Assembly: GCF_030272615.1 (NCBI RefSeq)
Contig: NC_081408.1
Location: 607,087,673-607,151,672, forward strand
Direction of reading: 5' to 3'
DNA: 64,000 bases
DNA from: Cryptomeria japonica
Lineage: Eukaryota > Streptophyta > Pinopsida > Cupressales > Cupressaceae
In this document: positions 36,620-47,579 of the stretch, piece after piece
Position numbering within the stretch: position 1 is the stretch's first letter
Layout of the letters: every line of letters starts with the position of its first letter
Program-made: the position numbers and the translations under genes
Notes under the pieces: generated by a model
Told to the model about the DNA's origin: nothing
Database searches by the model: none
Seen by the model: only the letters and a program-made list of their open reading frames with translations

Positions 36620-39090
36620 ATGGCATCCACCTCTAAAATTGAATACATAGTGAACCCTACTATTGTGGAAGTAATTAAAAGACCTAGGCCCGTATTTTAG
36701 TTAGTCCCTGAAACAGCAAAGAAGGATGATACCTTAGGTGCATTTTCTCAAATTCCTAAAGGTGTTGCATATGCTGAAGACCCTAGAATGTACATCCACT
36801 GCAATATTGAAGAGTTAGGAGATGAGGAAATCAAAACCATGTATAAAACCGAGATATGTGATGATACCAACAATGTTAAAGCTGAACACAAGGTTATTGA
36901 AACCCTAGGATTCACAAAAATCCTTAGCATTCCTGAATTTCCTAAAGATATGATTAGGATAGTGTTAAGCAGAGTTCATGGAGAATTTTTCTAGTTAGAT
37001 GCAATTCATAAGATCACCAAGGAAGTGGTAAAGGCTGTCACAGGGTTACCGGCCACTAGTAAAAGACCAGACAAAAATAAGAAGGTTTCAAATAATTTAG
37101 TCATAGACCTAATAGGTGCAACATTTGATAAAAGATCTCTAAGGGTTAACGATGTAAAGGATACAAATGTGAGATTCTTAAGTATGATATTAGGTTACAA
37201 AGCCACTCATGGTAATAGAATTAACTTAGTTTCAAGTTTATGCATTAAGAGTGCTTATGATATGATAACAGACAATGCAAAAATTGACATCTATGAATGG
37301 TTAAAGGGTGAACTAATAGACAACCTTGGAAAGATAAAGAAGGATAAGAAAAGAACTTTCATATTTGGAAATCTGTTAGTATGCCTAATGCTTCATGTAA
37401 CAAAATAGGTTCCCAGTATAGGATATAAAGAACTAGGATATGACATACCGGTAGGAAAGCAATTGACAAAACTATTTAATACCATGGGTGAGAACAAGGA
37501 AAACAACATTCATGACTTTTTCCAAGCATTAAAGACAAAAATGAAGAAAAGGATAAGGTTATCTCAGAAAATTGTAGATAAATACAAAGATGATATATGC
37601 TTTGTTATTAAAAAGGATGAAATATGGATGGAAGCAGTCATCCCAAGGACAATCTGGGTAACAAAAATGGGCTATCTAATTGATGATCTAATTGCTCAAG
37701 AAAACTAGACTGTTTTCTCCACTACACACCAACATATTTCACTGATGGCAGGAAGAGTTATAGAAGTTACAGAGGAAATAGAAGATGGTTGGGACATATT
37801 CTTGGTTGAAAAGGAAAAACAAGAAAAATATAGGAATCCCAAGCCTATTAAGGTATATCAGAAGGATAAGGACAAAGGCAAAGGCAAAGTTGGTGGACCT
37901 CCAAGCATATAGGTTAAAGACAACCTACCTCCACCTGTGAAAATCACAACTCCTGAAGACCAATCGGTAGTAGAAAGCATGGATGTAGAGGATAGTAATC
38001 CAAATCCTAAAGTCCTATACACTGTAAATGTTGATACCCAAAAGATCAACATAATAATTGATAAAGATACAATTAAAAAGTCAGATATGGCTAAAAAGCC
38101 TCTAGTAACATGAGATACAGAGCAACTGGCAGAGGATATAGGGAAAAAGATGGAATCTGAGGCACAAACAGAGAAACCAACAAAGCTAAAGGCTCTGGAA
38201 TAGGCTCACAAGGAAACAATGCCATCGATAAGTAATGAAGCAGGAAAACTAGTGCTACAAGAAATACAAACACAAACTAACCTACCAAAGGTCAATACAA
38301 GCATGGTCACTTCCACTAGTACTCAAACTTTTGGATCATCATCAACATTCAAGTCAACTAATGTGATTGAGGTATTGCTTGAATCCATTAAGAAAATAAC
38401 TGACTGCAGCTCACAGGCTTACAAAGCAATAGATGATTCAATACCAATTTTGAAGATAATTGCTCCTGATTGTAATATAGATAATAAAGATTCTTTAGGA
38501 CAGTTGGATACATTATGTAAATACATTTCTAGAAATATTGATAAAATAAAGGAAGAATCAGTAAAGGACATAGTAGAAAAGGAGAAACAAAAATTCTTTG
38601 AAGAAGAAATAAAGAAGTGTAATAGAAACTTTGACACACTTCTACCGGAACTGTGTAGTTTGTTGAAAGAATATAAAAATCTGTACAAAGACACATGCAA
38701 AACAAACTTCTTGACTATAAATATTGACAAGAAAATAAGCAAGACATAGGATGAGATAAATAAGCTTGTAGACAATTTTGTCAACTCACCAGATTCACTA
38801 TTTGTTTTTGAAGATAAGTTAGCAAATTTGAGGAAGAAGTGCTTAAACAGGAAAGAGAGAAAGAGAGAATAATAAACAAGGCAAAACACTTGAGATCCAA
38901 ACTGAGTCCAATATTGGACTATCTAGCATCTCTGCGGAAGGAAATCTCAGAGGCATTAGCATAGGGAAGTAAAACATCGGCAGAGCAATTACAACATCTC
39001 ACCGATACTATGAAGAGGACAGAAACAACATTAAAAGATAGCAAAATGTTTATGAATAGTATAAACTTAATTTTGGGCGATCTTTTTTAG
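36620..39090 (+). pseudogene. Element C ORF2: large protein with no recognised domain
   Basis: One frame from the ATG at 36620 links 36788-36994, 37025-37408, 37463-37708 and 38219-38749. It then shifts frame near 38830 and ends at 39090, about 820 codons. Eight in-frame stops lie along the first frame; seven are TAG and one TGA (about 38111). The first 360 residues look globular (MYIHCNIEELGDEEIKTMYK, EVVKAVTGLPATSKRPDK). The middle is Lys/Pro-rich and low complexity (KDKDKGKGKVGGPP), and the C-terminal 300 residues are charged and probably coiled-coil. I see no pol, protease, transposase or envelope motif. A captured host gene is possible. Confidence 0.75.
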
Positions 39091-39159
39091 ATAATAACTA
39101 CCCAACTACAAGGCTGAGGATATGACTACAAACTCTACTAACATCCTGACAACCTTTGT

Positions 39160-39339
39160 CATTGATTCCAAAGGGGGAGTAGTAGGATGAGAAAGTTCAA
39201 AAACAGGAATCATATGCTCAGGGGGAGCCCTTCATATTTTTGGTAAACATTCTTTTTGGTAAATTTTTTTTGGACGACACATTTTGGACACTTTTTGAAA
39301 TTTCTCATGAGTGTTTCCATCAATGCCAAAGGGGGAGAT
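39160..39339 (+). other. Element C polypurine tract array
   Basis: Three G-run purine tracts precede the 3' LTR: CCAAAGGGGGAGTAG (about 39168), CTCAGGGGGAGC (about 39218) and CAATGCCAAAGGGGGAGAT (39321-39339), which abuts the LTR. The first two resemble tracts in A and B (CTCAGGGGGAGTAG). Confidence 0.78.
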
Positions 39340-40147
39340 TGTTGGCATATGGACACTCTAATGAGATATTGTGTGTGATTAAAGGTTTTGTCATTGATGG
39401 AAACCTTGCAATCCTATGGCACTGGCAAGACTTCATACCGGCAAAGCATTACACAAGAAAGACAGTGCACTGACATCAACAAGATCACTCTACACTGGCA
39501 CCACCATTGGCACAGAAGAAAAGATGTATACCAGCATAAGGCCGACAGGATTTTTGATATGTAATATTTTATTTATTATTGTAAGCCGACTTGGCAAATT
39601 GTAAAATGACTCTTGTATATAAAGGAGATCATTGTAGACATTTAGAGAGGTGAGGTAGCGAGCATAAAAGAAAACTATTAGGCAGACCTAATGTGCGAAT
39701 TATAGATCAAGGGTATATGTAAAGAACAGAGTTAGAACCGGTACTGAATCTGGAATTAGAGATGCTATTGTAAAATAGTATAGATCTTTGGATTAGTATA
39801 ATCCTCATTGTAAGTCAGTGTGACTTCTCATTGAGCAGTGAGCTCTAGGCAGTTGGCCTTCCTACATGTGTAGGCCCCTATTGCAAGTAATATTCTCTTA
39901 TTGGCCAGTCAGTGAATATTGTGGGTCACAAATCCCACCAAGTTTTTTCCCACCCTAGGTTTCCTCATTAAACATCTTGTGTTATGGTGTTCTTTTCATG
40001 TGGATGTTTCTAATTTTGTTTATTGCATTAATTCTTGCATACCGGTATACTGCTATTTTATGTTTTGCATGTTTTAACTTAAGAAATTCTTATCACTGGT
40101 TAGATACTAATTCATCCCCCCTCTTAGTATCTATGGGAATCCTAACA
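39340..40147 (+). repeat. Element C 3' LTR
   Basis: 808 bp, pairs with 34285-35097. It ends GGGAATCCTAACA, followed by CACTC and then B gag sequence. A short C-run (about 40117) accounts for part of the length difference. Confidence 0.92.
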
Positions 40148-40601
40148 CACTCAAGGTTCCTCCACAACATTTGATACCCAAAACAATTTCATTTACTCTA
40201 TCCATAAAAACATAAATCCTTTCATCTTCTTCCATTTTCAGATGTTCATACCTGACTCAGAAGCTTTCAAGTTTTGCAATTTTGACTATGGAATCTCCTT
40301 CATTCAGTGTTTCCAAATGATCCCAAATAGCTTTAGTAGTAGACCTATCTAATAATCCCATGATTTTTTGATTTGATAATGCGCTCAAAAGTTCTTCTCT
40401 TGCTTTGCAATCATTTTCTTCGTCTTTGGCTAAAGTAGTTGGAGAAGTCTGACTAGCTACAGCAGCAGTATAACCATTCTTAGTAACTTCCCATATGTCT
40501 TTACCAATGTAATTTAGATGTGTCTCCATTCTGATCTTCCATATCCCATAGTTGGTTCCATCAAGTTTAGGACTATCCTTCTTGAAATAATTAGTAGACA
40601 T
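40148..40601 (-). pseudogene. gag: Copia B gag N-terminal part
   Basis: ATG at 40601 (MSTNYFKKDSPKLDGTNYG), matching A's gag start. It is cut at 40148 by element C; the frame resumes at 34284. The start lies 56 bases after B's LTR end, behind an intact PBS. Confidence 0.92.
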
Positions 40602-40643
40602 TTGATCTCCTCAAGTTGTTAAACTTCTACAAAAGAGGACTAA

Positions 40644-40657
40644 GCTCTGATACCAAT
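40644..40657 (-). other. Copia B primer binding site
   Basis: On the minus strand ATTGGTATCAGAGC abuts the 5' LTR end at 40658. It is an exact initiator-Met tRNA type site. Confidence 0.9.
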
Positions 40658-41713
40658 TGTTAGGTCCCGAAGACAACTAAGAGGGGGGTGAATCAGTTGT
40701 CAAATAAATTCAAACCAAAAACTTATTAACCAACTTAATGCTTAATACCGGTAAACCAGTTAAGTATGCCGGTGGATAGTTTTAATAGTAAATTGCTATA
40801 CCAATAAGGATTAATGCATGAAACATAAACATAAAGTCATCCACAATATATGACACCAATATTTATACGTGGAAACCCTGTAAGGGGAAAAAACATGGTG
40901 GGAAACCTTACCCACAATCAGATGATACTACTACAGATAGTAAGTGTACATAAATGGGGTCTGCACATGCAGAAAGGCCAACAACCTAGAGCTCACTGCT
41001 CAATCACAAAATGGGAGTCACACTGATTACAGCTGGATGGTTAAATCCAATAAGAATGTACTACACAAAATAGCATCTTCATATGCTTGATTCAGTACCG
41101 GTGTAATGCTGATATGCTTCTACAAAAACCTAACTTCACCTTCAAATGATGTCTTCATGTATATCCCTACTTGATCTCACATATACCTTCACTTAATTCT
41201 TTTTCGCATTCCACACTTGATCTTACAAATAAGATCTTACATTTATACTATACCCTAAGACCAATTTTAGTAGGTCGGTTCTACAAGATATTACAATAAA
41301 AACATTTTACATATAATATAATATCTAATGAAATAATCGATTAAACATGTTAGCTTAATGCATTTACAACAATTATAATTATTCTCCATAGTGTGTCATG
41401 CTGATCTGGAAAAGATAAACCTGCCGGTGTAACCCTAGATAACCTGGACCTATTTGCCGGTAAAAGCAAATATGCAAATATGAATATACCAATGATTATT
41501 TCTTCAAAATAAAGTGTCCACATGATGTCTTTGATATTACCAAGTGTCTTCCATATCATTCCAGGTACTGGTGAACAATATATCCTGCCAGTGAACCATA
41601 TACTAGTAACTATTGCATAGTTTACTGCTTGTTGGTGAATGTTGCTAGATCTCCAAAGTAGGTGTATTAGTAGGTGTTGACATCAATGACAAAACCATAC
41701 CAAAAAACCAACA
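40658..41713 (-). repeat. Copia B 5' LTR
   Basis: 1056 bp, starting TGTTAGGTCCCGAAGACAAC on the plus strand. It holds five intact CCGGT words (near 40748, 40779, 41097, 41424, 41456) and several decayed ones. It is followed by ATTTG, the target duplication. Confidence 0.92.
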
Positions 41714-41771
41714 ATTTGATCTCCTCAAGTTGTTAAACTTCTGCAAAAGAGGACTAAGCTCTGATACCAAT
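41714..41771 (-). other. Copia A primer binding site and stranded leader
   Basis: Contains A's PBS (ATTGGTATCAGAGC on the minus strand, 41758-41771) and the leader up to ...GAGATCAAAT. This would normally run straight into gag. B's insertion left it 12.5 kb from A's ATG. It is nearly identical to B's leader at 40602-40657. Confidence 0.9.
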
Positions 41772-42820
41772 TGTTAGGTCCTAGAGACAACTGAGAGGGA
41801 GTGGGTGAATCAGTTGTCTAATAAATTTAAACCAAAAACCATTTAACCAGCTTAATGCTTAATACCAGTGCATCGGTTAAGTATGCCGGTAGACAGTGTT
41901 AACAGTAAATTACTATACCGGTAAGGATTAATGCATGAAACATAAACATAAAGTCATCCACAACACATAACACCAATAGTTGTATGTGGAAACCCTGTAA
42001 GGGGAAAAACCATGATGCGAAACCTTACCCACAATCAAATGATACTACTATAGATAGTAAGTGTACATAATTGGGGTCTGTACATGCAAAAAGGCCAACA
42101 GCCTAGAGCTCACTACTCAAACACGAAATGGGAGTCACACTGACTACAGTTGGATGGTTAAATCCAATAAGAATGTACTGTACAAAATAGCATCTTCATA
42201 TGCTCGATTCAGTACCAGTGTAATGTTGATATGCTTCTACAAAAACCTAGCTTCACCTTCAAATGATGTCTTCATGTATACCTCTGCTAAATCTTGCATA
42301 TACTTTCACACAATTCTTTTACGCATTCCACATTCGATCTTACAAATAAGATCTTACATTTATACCATAACCTAAGACCAAGTAGGTTAGCTCTACAAGA
42401 TATTACAATAAAACATTTTACATATAATATCCGATGTAATAATCGATTGAACATGTCAGCTTAATGCATTTACAACAATAATAAACATCTCCATAGTGTG
42501 TCATGCTGATCTGGAAAGGATAAACCTATCAGTGTAACCCTAGATAACCCTAGACCTATTTGCTGGTAAAAGAAAATATGCAAATATGAATATACCAATG
42601 ATTAATTTTTTAAAACAAAGTATCCACATGATGTCTTTGACATTACCAAGTGTCTTCCATATCATTCCAGGTATCGGTGAACATTATATCCTGTTGGTGA
42701 ACCATATACCAGTAACTGTGCAATAGTTAATTGCTTGCCGGTGAATGTTGCTGGATCTCCAAAGTGCTAGTTTTCAGTAGGTGTTGACATCAAGGACAAA
42801 AACATACCAAAATACCAACA
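41772..42820 (-). repeat. Copia A 5' LTR
   Basis: 1049 bp, pairs with 23684-24732. It is followed on the outside by GTTAT (42821-42825). It shares A-specific variants and the same array of CCGGT-derived words. Confidence 0.92.
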
Positions 42821-42825
42821 GTTAT

Positions 42826-43012
42826 ATGTTAAAATAAATATGAACTTTGGTTTCTTAATTTATTTCAATGATTGTGCAATAAAGATGTTGTGTGATACCT
42901 CTTATGTTCCAATGCTTGTTTTTATGGTTTCTTTGATTAACATAGATGACTTCTCCTAATATCATGTCATGGGAAGAGTATCAAACCTTCCATCCTCATG
43001 TGTGTTGTAGCC
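42826..43012 (-). pseudogene. Element X fragment: protease-RT linker
   Basis: Minus-strand reading gives GRFDTLPMT, EKSSMLIKETIKTSIGT and KKPKFIF with stops. T1 has GKFDILLAYFQERSAILIE at the equivalent place, just before FSWSY. The next part (NFAWSYIDMPRLDNN) is at 23678 downward, across element A, so this is X continuing. The upper boundary near 43012 is approximate. Confidence 0.65.
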
Positions 43013-43813
43013 ATAACCGATGAATCCTGAAAATAGAACTGACCGAATTATGCAGCAAGAGTAACACAACGAACGTAATAATAAAACATAGAAAGATTAC
43101 AAAATAAGATCAAATTATTGTCTTAAAACCTTCGGTAACCAACCAGTTATCATCATACAATCATCATAAAACATTTGGTAGTCAACTGGTTATATGCAAG
43201 CTAACATGCCAAAATAAATCCATCTAGAACTCTCAGAGTCAACCAGATCTCTAATCATGAATCTAAATCCTTATTTCGATCTCTATTGTCCCATAAATTA
43301 TTACATAATACCATATATATATACCCTCTAGAACATATATGGGTTGGCCACAAAAGATTACATTTACCAATGTAGGAAAAATGAAACGTGTAACTAGGTT
43401 AGCCCTAAGAATGAAAGAAAGTCCTTCGGAAAATAACAACCAAGAAGTGTGGATCAACAATAAGGTTGACCACATGCCAAAGAACACTAGACAAAACCCC
43501 AAATACATCCATATGCCAAGAAACCACTCTGGGAATGAAGGAAAACCCACCAGTAAGCTCAAAAACTATCCTGAAACCTAGAAATAGTCAAACCAGAAGC
43601 AATAACTACCCAGAAAAGAATCCAAATGGACTAAAAATCTAGAATTAAGCAAATGAACTATCCTAGAAACCAAAAGTAGGATTTGTAATGAAAATCAACC
43701 AACTAATGACACCTATCCGAGAACACAAAAAATTGCACACTGAACTTAAACCAAAATGAAATATTTTTTGTTGATGCAAGATTTCTTATAGACCGGGGAT
43801 TCTCCTGCATCAA
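43013..43813 (-). repeat. LTR-like segment, chromovirus type, second copy
   Basis: On the minus strand it starts TGATGCAGGAGAATCCCCGG and soon reaches CTTGCATCA. This is the same start as the D LTR at 44615, but the rest is only loosely similar. It appears to end near CTACAACA before element X resumes. I found no convincing target duplication. It could be a solo LTR or the remnant of a related element. Confidence 0.45.
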
Positions 43814-43835
43814 ACACCCTAGGTAGAAAGAGATT

Positions 43836-44615
43836 GAAGTAGTCACCAGTGAGGAGGGACCTCAAGAAGATCAATCCAGATTGGTCAACAAGAGTAAACA
43901 CAATAGAAACACAAAGATATGATGGAGGCAATGCAAAATAGATTGATTTATTATATGAAATTATATTACATCCAACTGGTAAAAATCAGGTTACAACATA
44001 CCGACTCATAGGCCTGGTATAATAGGTCACAACTAGGACCTTGTATCAAAATATCTATCTTCTATGCATAGTCTAGCTACCTGATTCTCTGATTTGTTAC
44101 ATTCTAAAGCATAATTACAAATATATATATTGATCCAAAGGATCTAGTTGGCACAAAAGGGATCAAAACTCGAAGAACAAGGCCTAACATGAAAATAACA
44201 AGGTTAGCCTCTTCCAAGAGATTCCTCCAGAAAATCTAAAGGATGAAACATAGATCATGGGAAAAGGTTAGCCACATTCCAAGGAATATCAAAATCAACA
44301 CCCAAGGCTCCACAAGATTTGAAATGGGTTCGGAAAGATCACAAGAATAGGTCTTAGGCAATTGGTAACAAAGAACAACCAGTAACAAGAAACTGTCATG
44401 GAAACTAGTAGTGATATCTTGCTAGAAAATGATCCAAATGAGATGTGGTCTGAAAGTAAGAAAGATGATCAAATCCAACTCCATAGGATCTAGTGAGCCA
44501 CAATTGGGATGCACAGAAAGGAAAATAGAAGCTGCAAACAGAAAACAAAATAGAAAGGAAAATGTTTTTGGTTGATGCAAGATTGTTGTGAACCGGGGAT
44601 GCTCCTGCATCAGAC
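43836..44615 (-). repeat. Chromovirus D 3' LTR (approximate)
   Basis: Starts TGATGCAGGAGCATCCCCGG on the minus strand, right after D's coding end. The lower end is inferred by alignment with the neighbouring LTR-like segment and is uncertain. A 10-bp terminal hairpin (TGATGCAGGA with TCTTGCATCA) occurs in both copies. No host gene is visible here. Confidence 0.5.
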
Positions 44616-44649
44616 TTTCGGGGTTAATCAAAAAGTGAGCCTCCCACTT

Positions 44650-44800
44650 TGTTGGGATCAAAGGGAAACCAAGGGGGTCTACCTTTGCCTAAGAAATCCA
44701 AGATGAATCTTCAACTAGTCTACCCTTCCACTTCACAAGATATTATTTATACTGACTGTTCTGGGTATATGCCCAATCCTATTGTCCAAAATCTCTTCAA
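44650..44800 (-). pseudogene. D chromodomain remnant
   Basis: After integrase the frame reads QIEEILDNRIGHIPRT, then shifts by one frame to give QYK*YLVKWKGRLVEDSSWIS. This matches the chromodomain of plant chromoviruses (YLVKWKG...WE/WI). Such domains steer integration to heterochromatin. One frameshift and two stops break it. Confidence 0.8.
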
Positions 44801-45992
44801 TCTAATCTGGTTCCTTCTGGGGTAACTGTTTCTCAAAGTCTACAACACCATCCTCACTAAATTCTGGTTCATGGTACTCATGAAGATTTTCAATGTTGAA
44901 TATACGTGAAATACTTATATTATCCAGTAGCTCCACTTCATATGCATTTCCAGAACTGAACTTCCACAAAATCCTGGAAGGCCTAAACTTCCTCATTTGC
45001 AACTTATTATAAGTTCCAATCGGGAATCTCTCTTTTCTTAGATATACCATCACTTCATCACCAAATTCAAATTCCTTATGTCTCCTCTTCCCATCTACCT
45101 TCTCCTTATATTTGCTATTCATTTCTTCCAAATTTTGTTTAACCTGAATATTCAATGTTGCCATGTGATCTGCAAAATCTTTTGCTTCTGAACTCTTCCA
45201 GTCTTTACTACTAATGTCTCTCAATTTTGATATTCCTCTACAATGAATTCCATTAACAATCTCAAAATGTGTTCTTCTAGTACGTCTATTCATTGAATTG
45301 TTGCAGGCAAACTCTTCTTGTGAAAGGATTAAATCCCAACTTTCAGTTTTATCTCCCACTAAACATCTCAACAAATTTCCCAAACTCCGGTTAACAACTT
45401 TTGTCTATCCATCAGTCTGTAGATGAAAAGTAGAAGTGAACTTTAAATCTATCTTCATCTTCTTCCAAAGTGTTCTCCAAAAATAGCCAAAAAAATTAGT
45501 GTCTCTGTCTGAAACTATGCTCTTAGGTAATCCATGCAATCTCACCACTTCCATGAAAAATAGGTCTGCTACAAGCAATACATCTTATGTCTTCTTACAA
45601 GGTATGAAATGAGCCATCTTCTAAAATATATCCACTACCACAAATATAGAATCATTCCCTCTCAATGTCTTAGGCAATCCAAGTACAAAACCCATGCTTA
45701 TATCCTCCCAAGGTCTTACCGGTACTATCAAAGGTTTATACAATCCCACATTCTGACTACTACCTTTTGCAACTTGACAAACTCTACAAATATGCACATA
45801 TCTCTTAACATCCTTATGAATTTGGGGCCAAAAGTACTACTCACTTACTAATACTACTATTTTGTCGATGCTAAAATGTCCAACTAGTCCTCCACTATTT
45901 TTCTCTTTTATCAGGTTCTCTCTCATGTAACTCTTAGGTATGCACAATTGAACTCCTCTGAATAACATCCCATCTTGAATGAAGTAATACAA
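44801..45992 (-). pseudogene. D integrase
   Basis: Contains an HHCC-like region (HFSIDK...CRVCQVAKG), the core ([40 protein letters not shown]) and the C-terminal domain (open frame 44802-45383, FEFGDEVMVYLRKERFPIGT). The first catalytic Asp is Gly (MGFV; MDFV expected) and the catalytic Glu is Lys (TKVVNR; TEVVNR expected). Only the middle Asp remains. Confidence 0.88.
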
Positions 45993-46611
45993 TCATTTTC
46001 TCCTATCAACCATAACTGGTTCTCGACATTCTTTCCAAGGTTTTGCAAAATTAGGGTCTTCATCATACAAGGTATTCAAATCTTCAAAACCTAATACTGT
46101 CACTCTCATTTCTATCAGCAAATTCCTTCTCCTACTCAATGCATCAACAACTTTGTTAGATGTTCCACTTCTATTCTTTAACACAAAGGTGTGTCTTTGA
46201 TTCAGCTTACTCTGATTGTTCAAATACTACAAAGCTTGATGATCTATATACAACAAAAACTCCTTAGGCAACAAGTAGTGTCTCCTTTTTTTCAAGGCTT
46301 GAACTATGGCATAAAATTCCTTATCATATGCTGAATATATCTTTCGGGAATCATTCAATTTTTCACTGAAATAGGCTACTACTCTCCCTTCTTAACTCAA
46401 GATTATTCCTATTACTATTCCACTTGCATCATAATCCACTTGAAAAACTTTTACTAAAATCTGGTAAAGCTAACACATGCTGCTCAGTCACTTTCTGCTT
46501 CAACAATTCAAAACTTTTGTTTGCTCCAGTGATCCACTTGAATTCCTTCTAATCTCCTCTCATGGTCTCAGTCATAGGGTTACAAACTGAACTGAATTTT
46601 CTGATAAACTT
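45993..46611 (-). pseudogene. D RNase H
   Basis: Gives VVAYFSEKLNDSRKIYSAYD, KEFYAIVQALKKRRHYLLPK, FLLYIDHQAL and KVVDALSRR in more than one frame with stops. This is Ty3-type RNase H between RT and integrase. Confidence 0.82.
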
Positions 46612-47510
46612 CTAGTAAAAACTAGCCAATTCATGAAATGATCTTACTTCTCCAATGCTTTCAGGTGTAGGCCACTCAACAATAGCTTTCACTTTCTCAA
46701 GATCCATCTTCAAACCATCCTTAGATATCATAGATCCTAAATAGACTAACTTATCCTTCATGAAAGTACACTTCTTGATATTGATTAACAACTTTTCTTC
46801 TCTCAACCTTTGCAAAACTTGTCTTAACTTCAACAAATGCTCCTCTTTCATCTTATTGAAAATCAAAATTTCATCAAAATACACAATAACAAACTTACAC
46901 AAGAATTTCTCCAATACCTCATTCATCAACATCATGAAAGTACTTCATGCTTTAGTCAATCCAGGAGGCATCACTAACTATTCATACAGTCCTTCATTTG
47001 TCTTAAATGTTGTCTTCCACTCATCACCTTCTCTGATCCTGATTTGATGATATCCACTCTTCAAATCTTTGTAAATTATTTTTCTCCACTCAAACAATCC
47101 ATTATGTCATCCATCCTAGGCAAAGGAAACCGGTATTTCAATGTGATCTTTTTTATTGCTCTTGAATCAGTACACATTCTCCATTCTCCATTATTCTTAG
47201 GTGCTAATACTTCTGGTACTGCATAAGGGCTCAGACTCTCACTGATTAAACCTTTCTTCAATAGCTCCTACACATGTCTATTTAGTTCTTCATTCTCTGT
47301 CGGTGTCAACCGATGTGCAACTTTGTTAGGCAAACTAACTCTAGGAACAAAGTCCATGCAATGACTAATACTTCTTATAGGTCGCAATCCATTAGGTACA
47401 TTATCTAAAATGATGTCCTCATATTCTGTCCACAAATCTCTTATCTCTTCCAGGTGTTCTCCTTCCAATTTTGGTCTCTCAATCTTCTTAGGAATTAAGG
47501 CAAAACACAC
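46612..47510 (-). pseudogene. D reverse transcriptase
   Basis: Segments [39 protein letters not shown] and then, after a frameshift near 47076, LMNEVLEKFLCKFVIVYFDE. The catalytic box is YFDE, so the second Asp is Glu. It continues YLGSMISKDGLKMD. Upstream (47268-47510) is the protease-RT connection ending LTPTENEELNRHV. Confidence 0.9.
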
Positions 47511-47579
47511 ATTCTCATGTCATAGTCCATCCATGAATTTCCTTCCATGTACTAAATATATTATGGCATTCATACAAAT

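Larger units (their letters stand above)
34285..40147 (+). mobile_element. Element C: non-autonomous LTR retrotransposon with two ORFs
   Basis: Plus-strand element of 5.86 kb inserted in B's gag. LTRs are 34285-35097 (813 bp) and 39340-40147 (808 bp). The target duplication is CACTC (40148-40152), with one change at the left (TACTC, 34280-34284); element A carries CACTC once at the matching place (about 28747). A Met-type PBS follows the 5' LTR and a G-run PPT precedes the 3' LTR. ORF1 is a zinc-knuckle gag-like protein. ORF2 is unrelated to pol. No protease, integrase, RT or RNase H motif is present, so C must borrow enzymes. Confidence 0.92.
29204..41713 (-). mobile_element. Copia element B, nested in A and host of C
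   Basis: Minus-strand element with 5' LTR 40658-41713 and 3' LTR 29204-30259, both 1056 bp. The perfect target duplication is ATTTG (29199-29203 and 41714-41718). The LTRs share variants that A's LTRs lack (ACTTATTAACCAAC, AGTTTTAATAG). Removing B joins A's leader ...GAGATCAAATG to A's gag ATG. B itself is split by C at 34285-40147 within gag. It is the same family as A, so this is a self-nested insertion. Confidence 0.93.
23684..42820 (-). mobile_element. Copia element A, interrupted by B (which holds C)
   Basis: Minus-strand Ty1/copia element. Its 5' LTR is 41772-42820 and its 3' LTR 23684-24732, both 1049 bp. A perfect 5-bp target duplication GTTAT lies at 23679-23683 and 42821-42825. The two LTRs share diagnostic variants (for example ACCATTTAACCAGC) absent from B's LTRs. 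A's PBS and leader (41714-41771) are separated from its gag (28028-29200) by the 12.5 kb element B. Domain order on the minus strand is gag, protease, integrase, RT, RNase H, the copia order. Stops and frameshifts inactivate it. Confidence 0.92.

Noticed and set aside
38419-38889. 156-codon minus-strand ORF in element C
   Set aside because: Complement of the charged coiled-coil end of ORF2; it encodes a Phe/Ser-rich shadow.
23684-42820. Tandem array of four copia LTRs produced by unequal recombination
   Set aside because: Target duplications and LTR-pair variants support nested insertion of B in A.
43339-43581. 80-codon plus-strand ORF
   Set aside because: Lies in LTR-like DNA on the opposite strand to element D; no recognised domain and no conservation in the neighbouring LTR.
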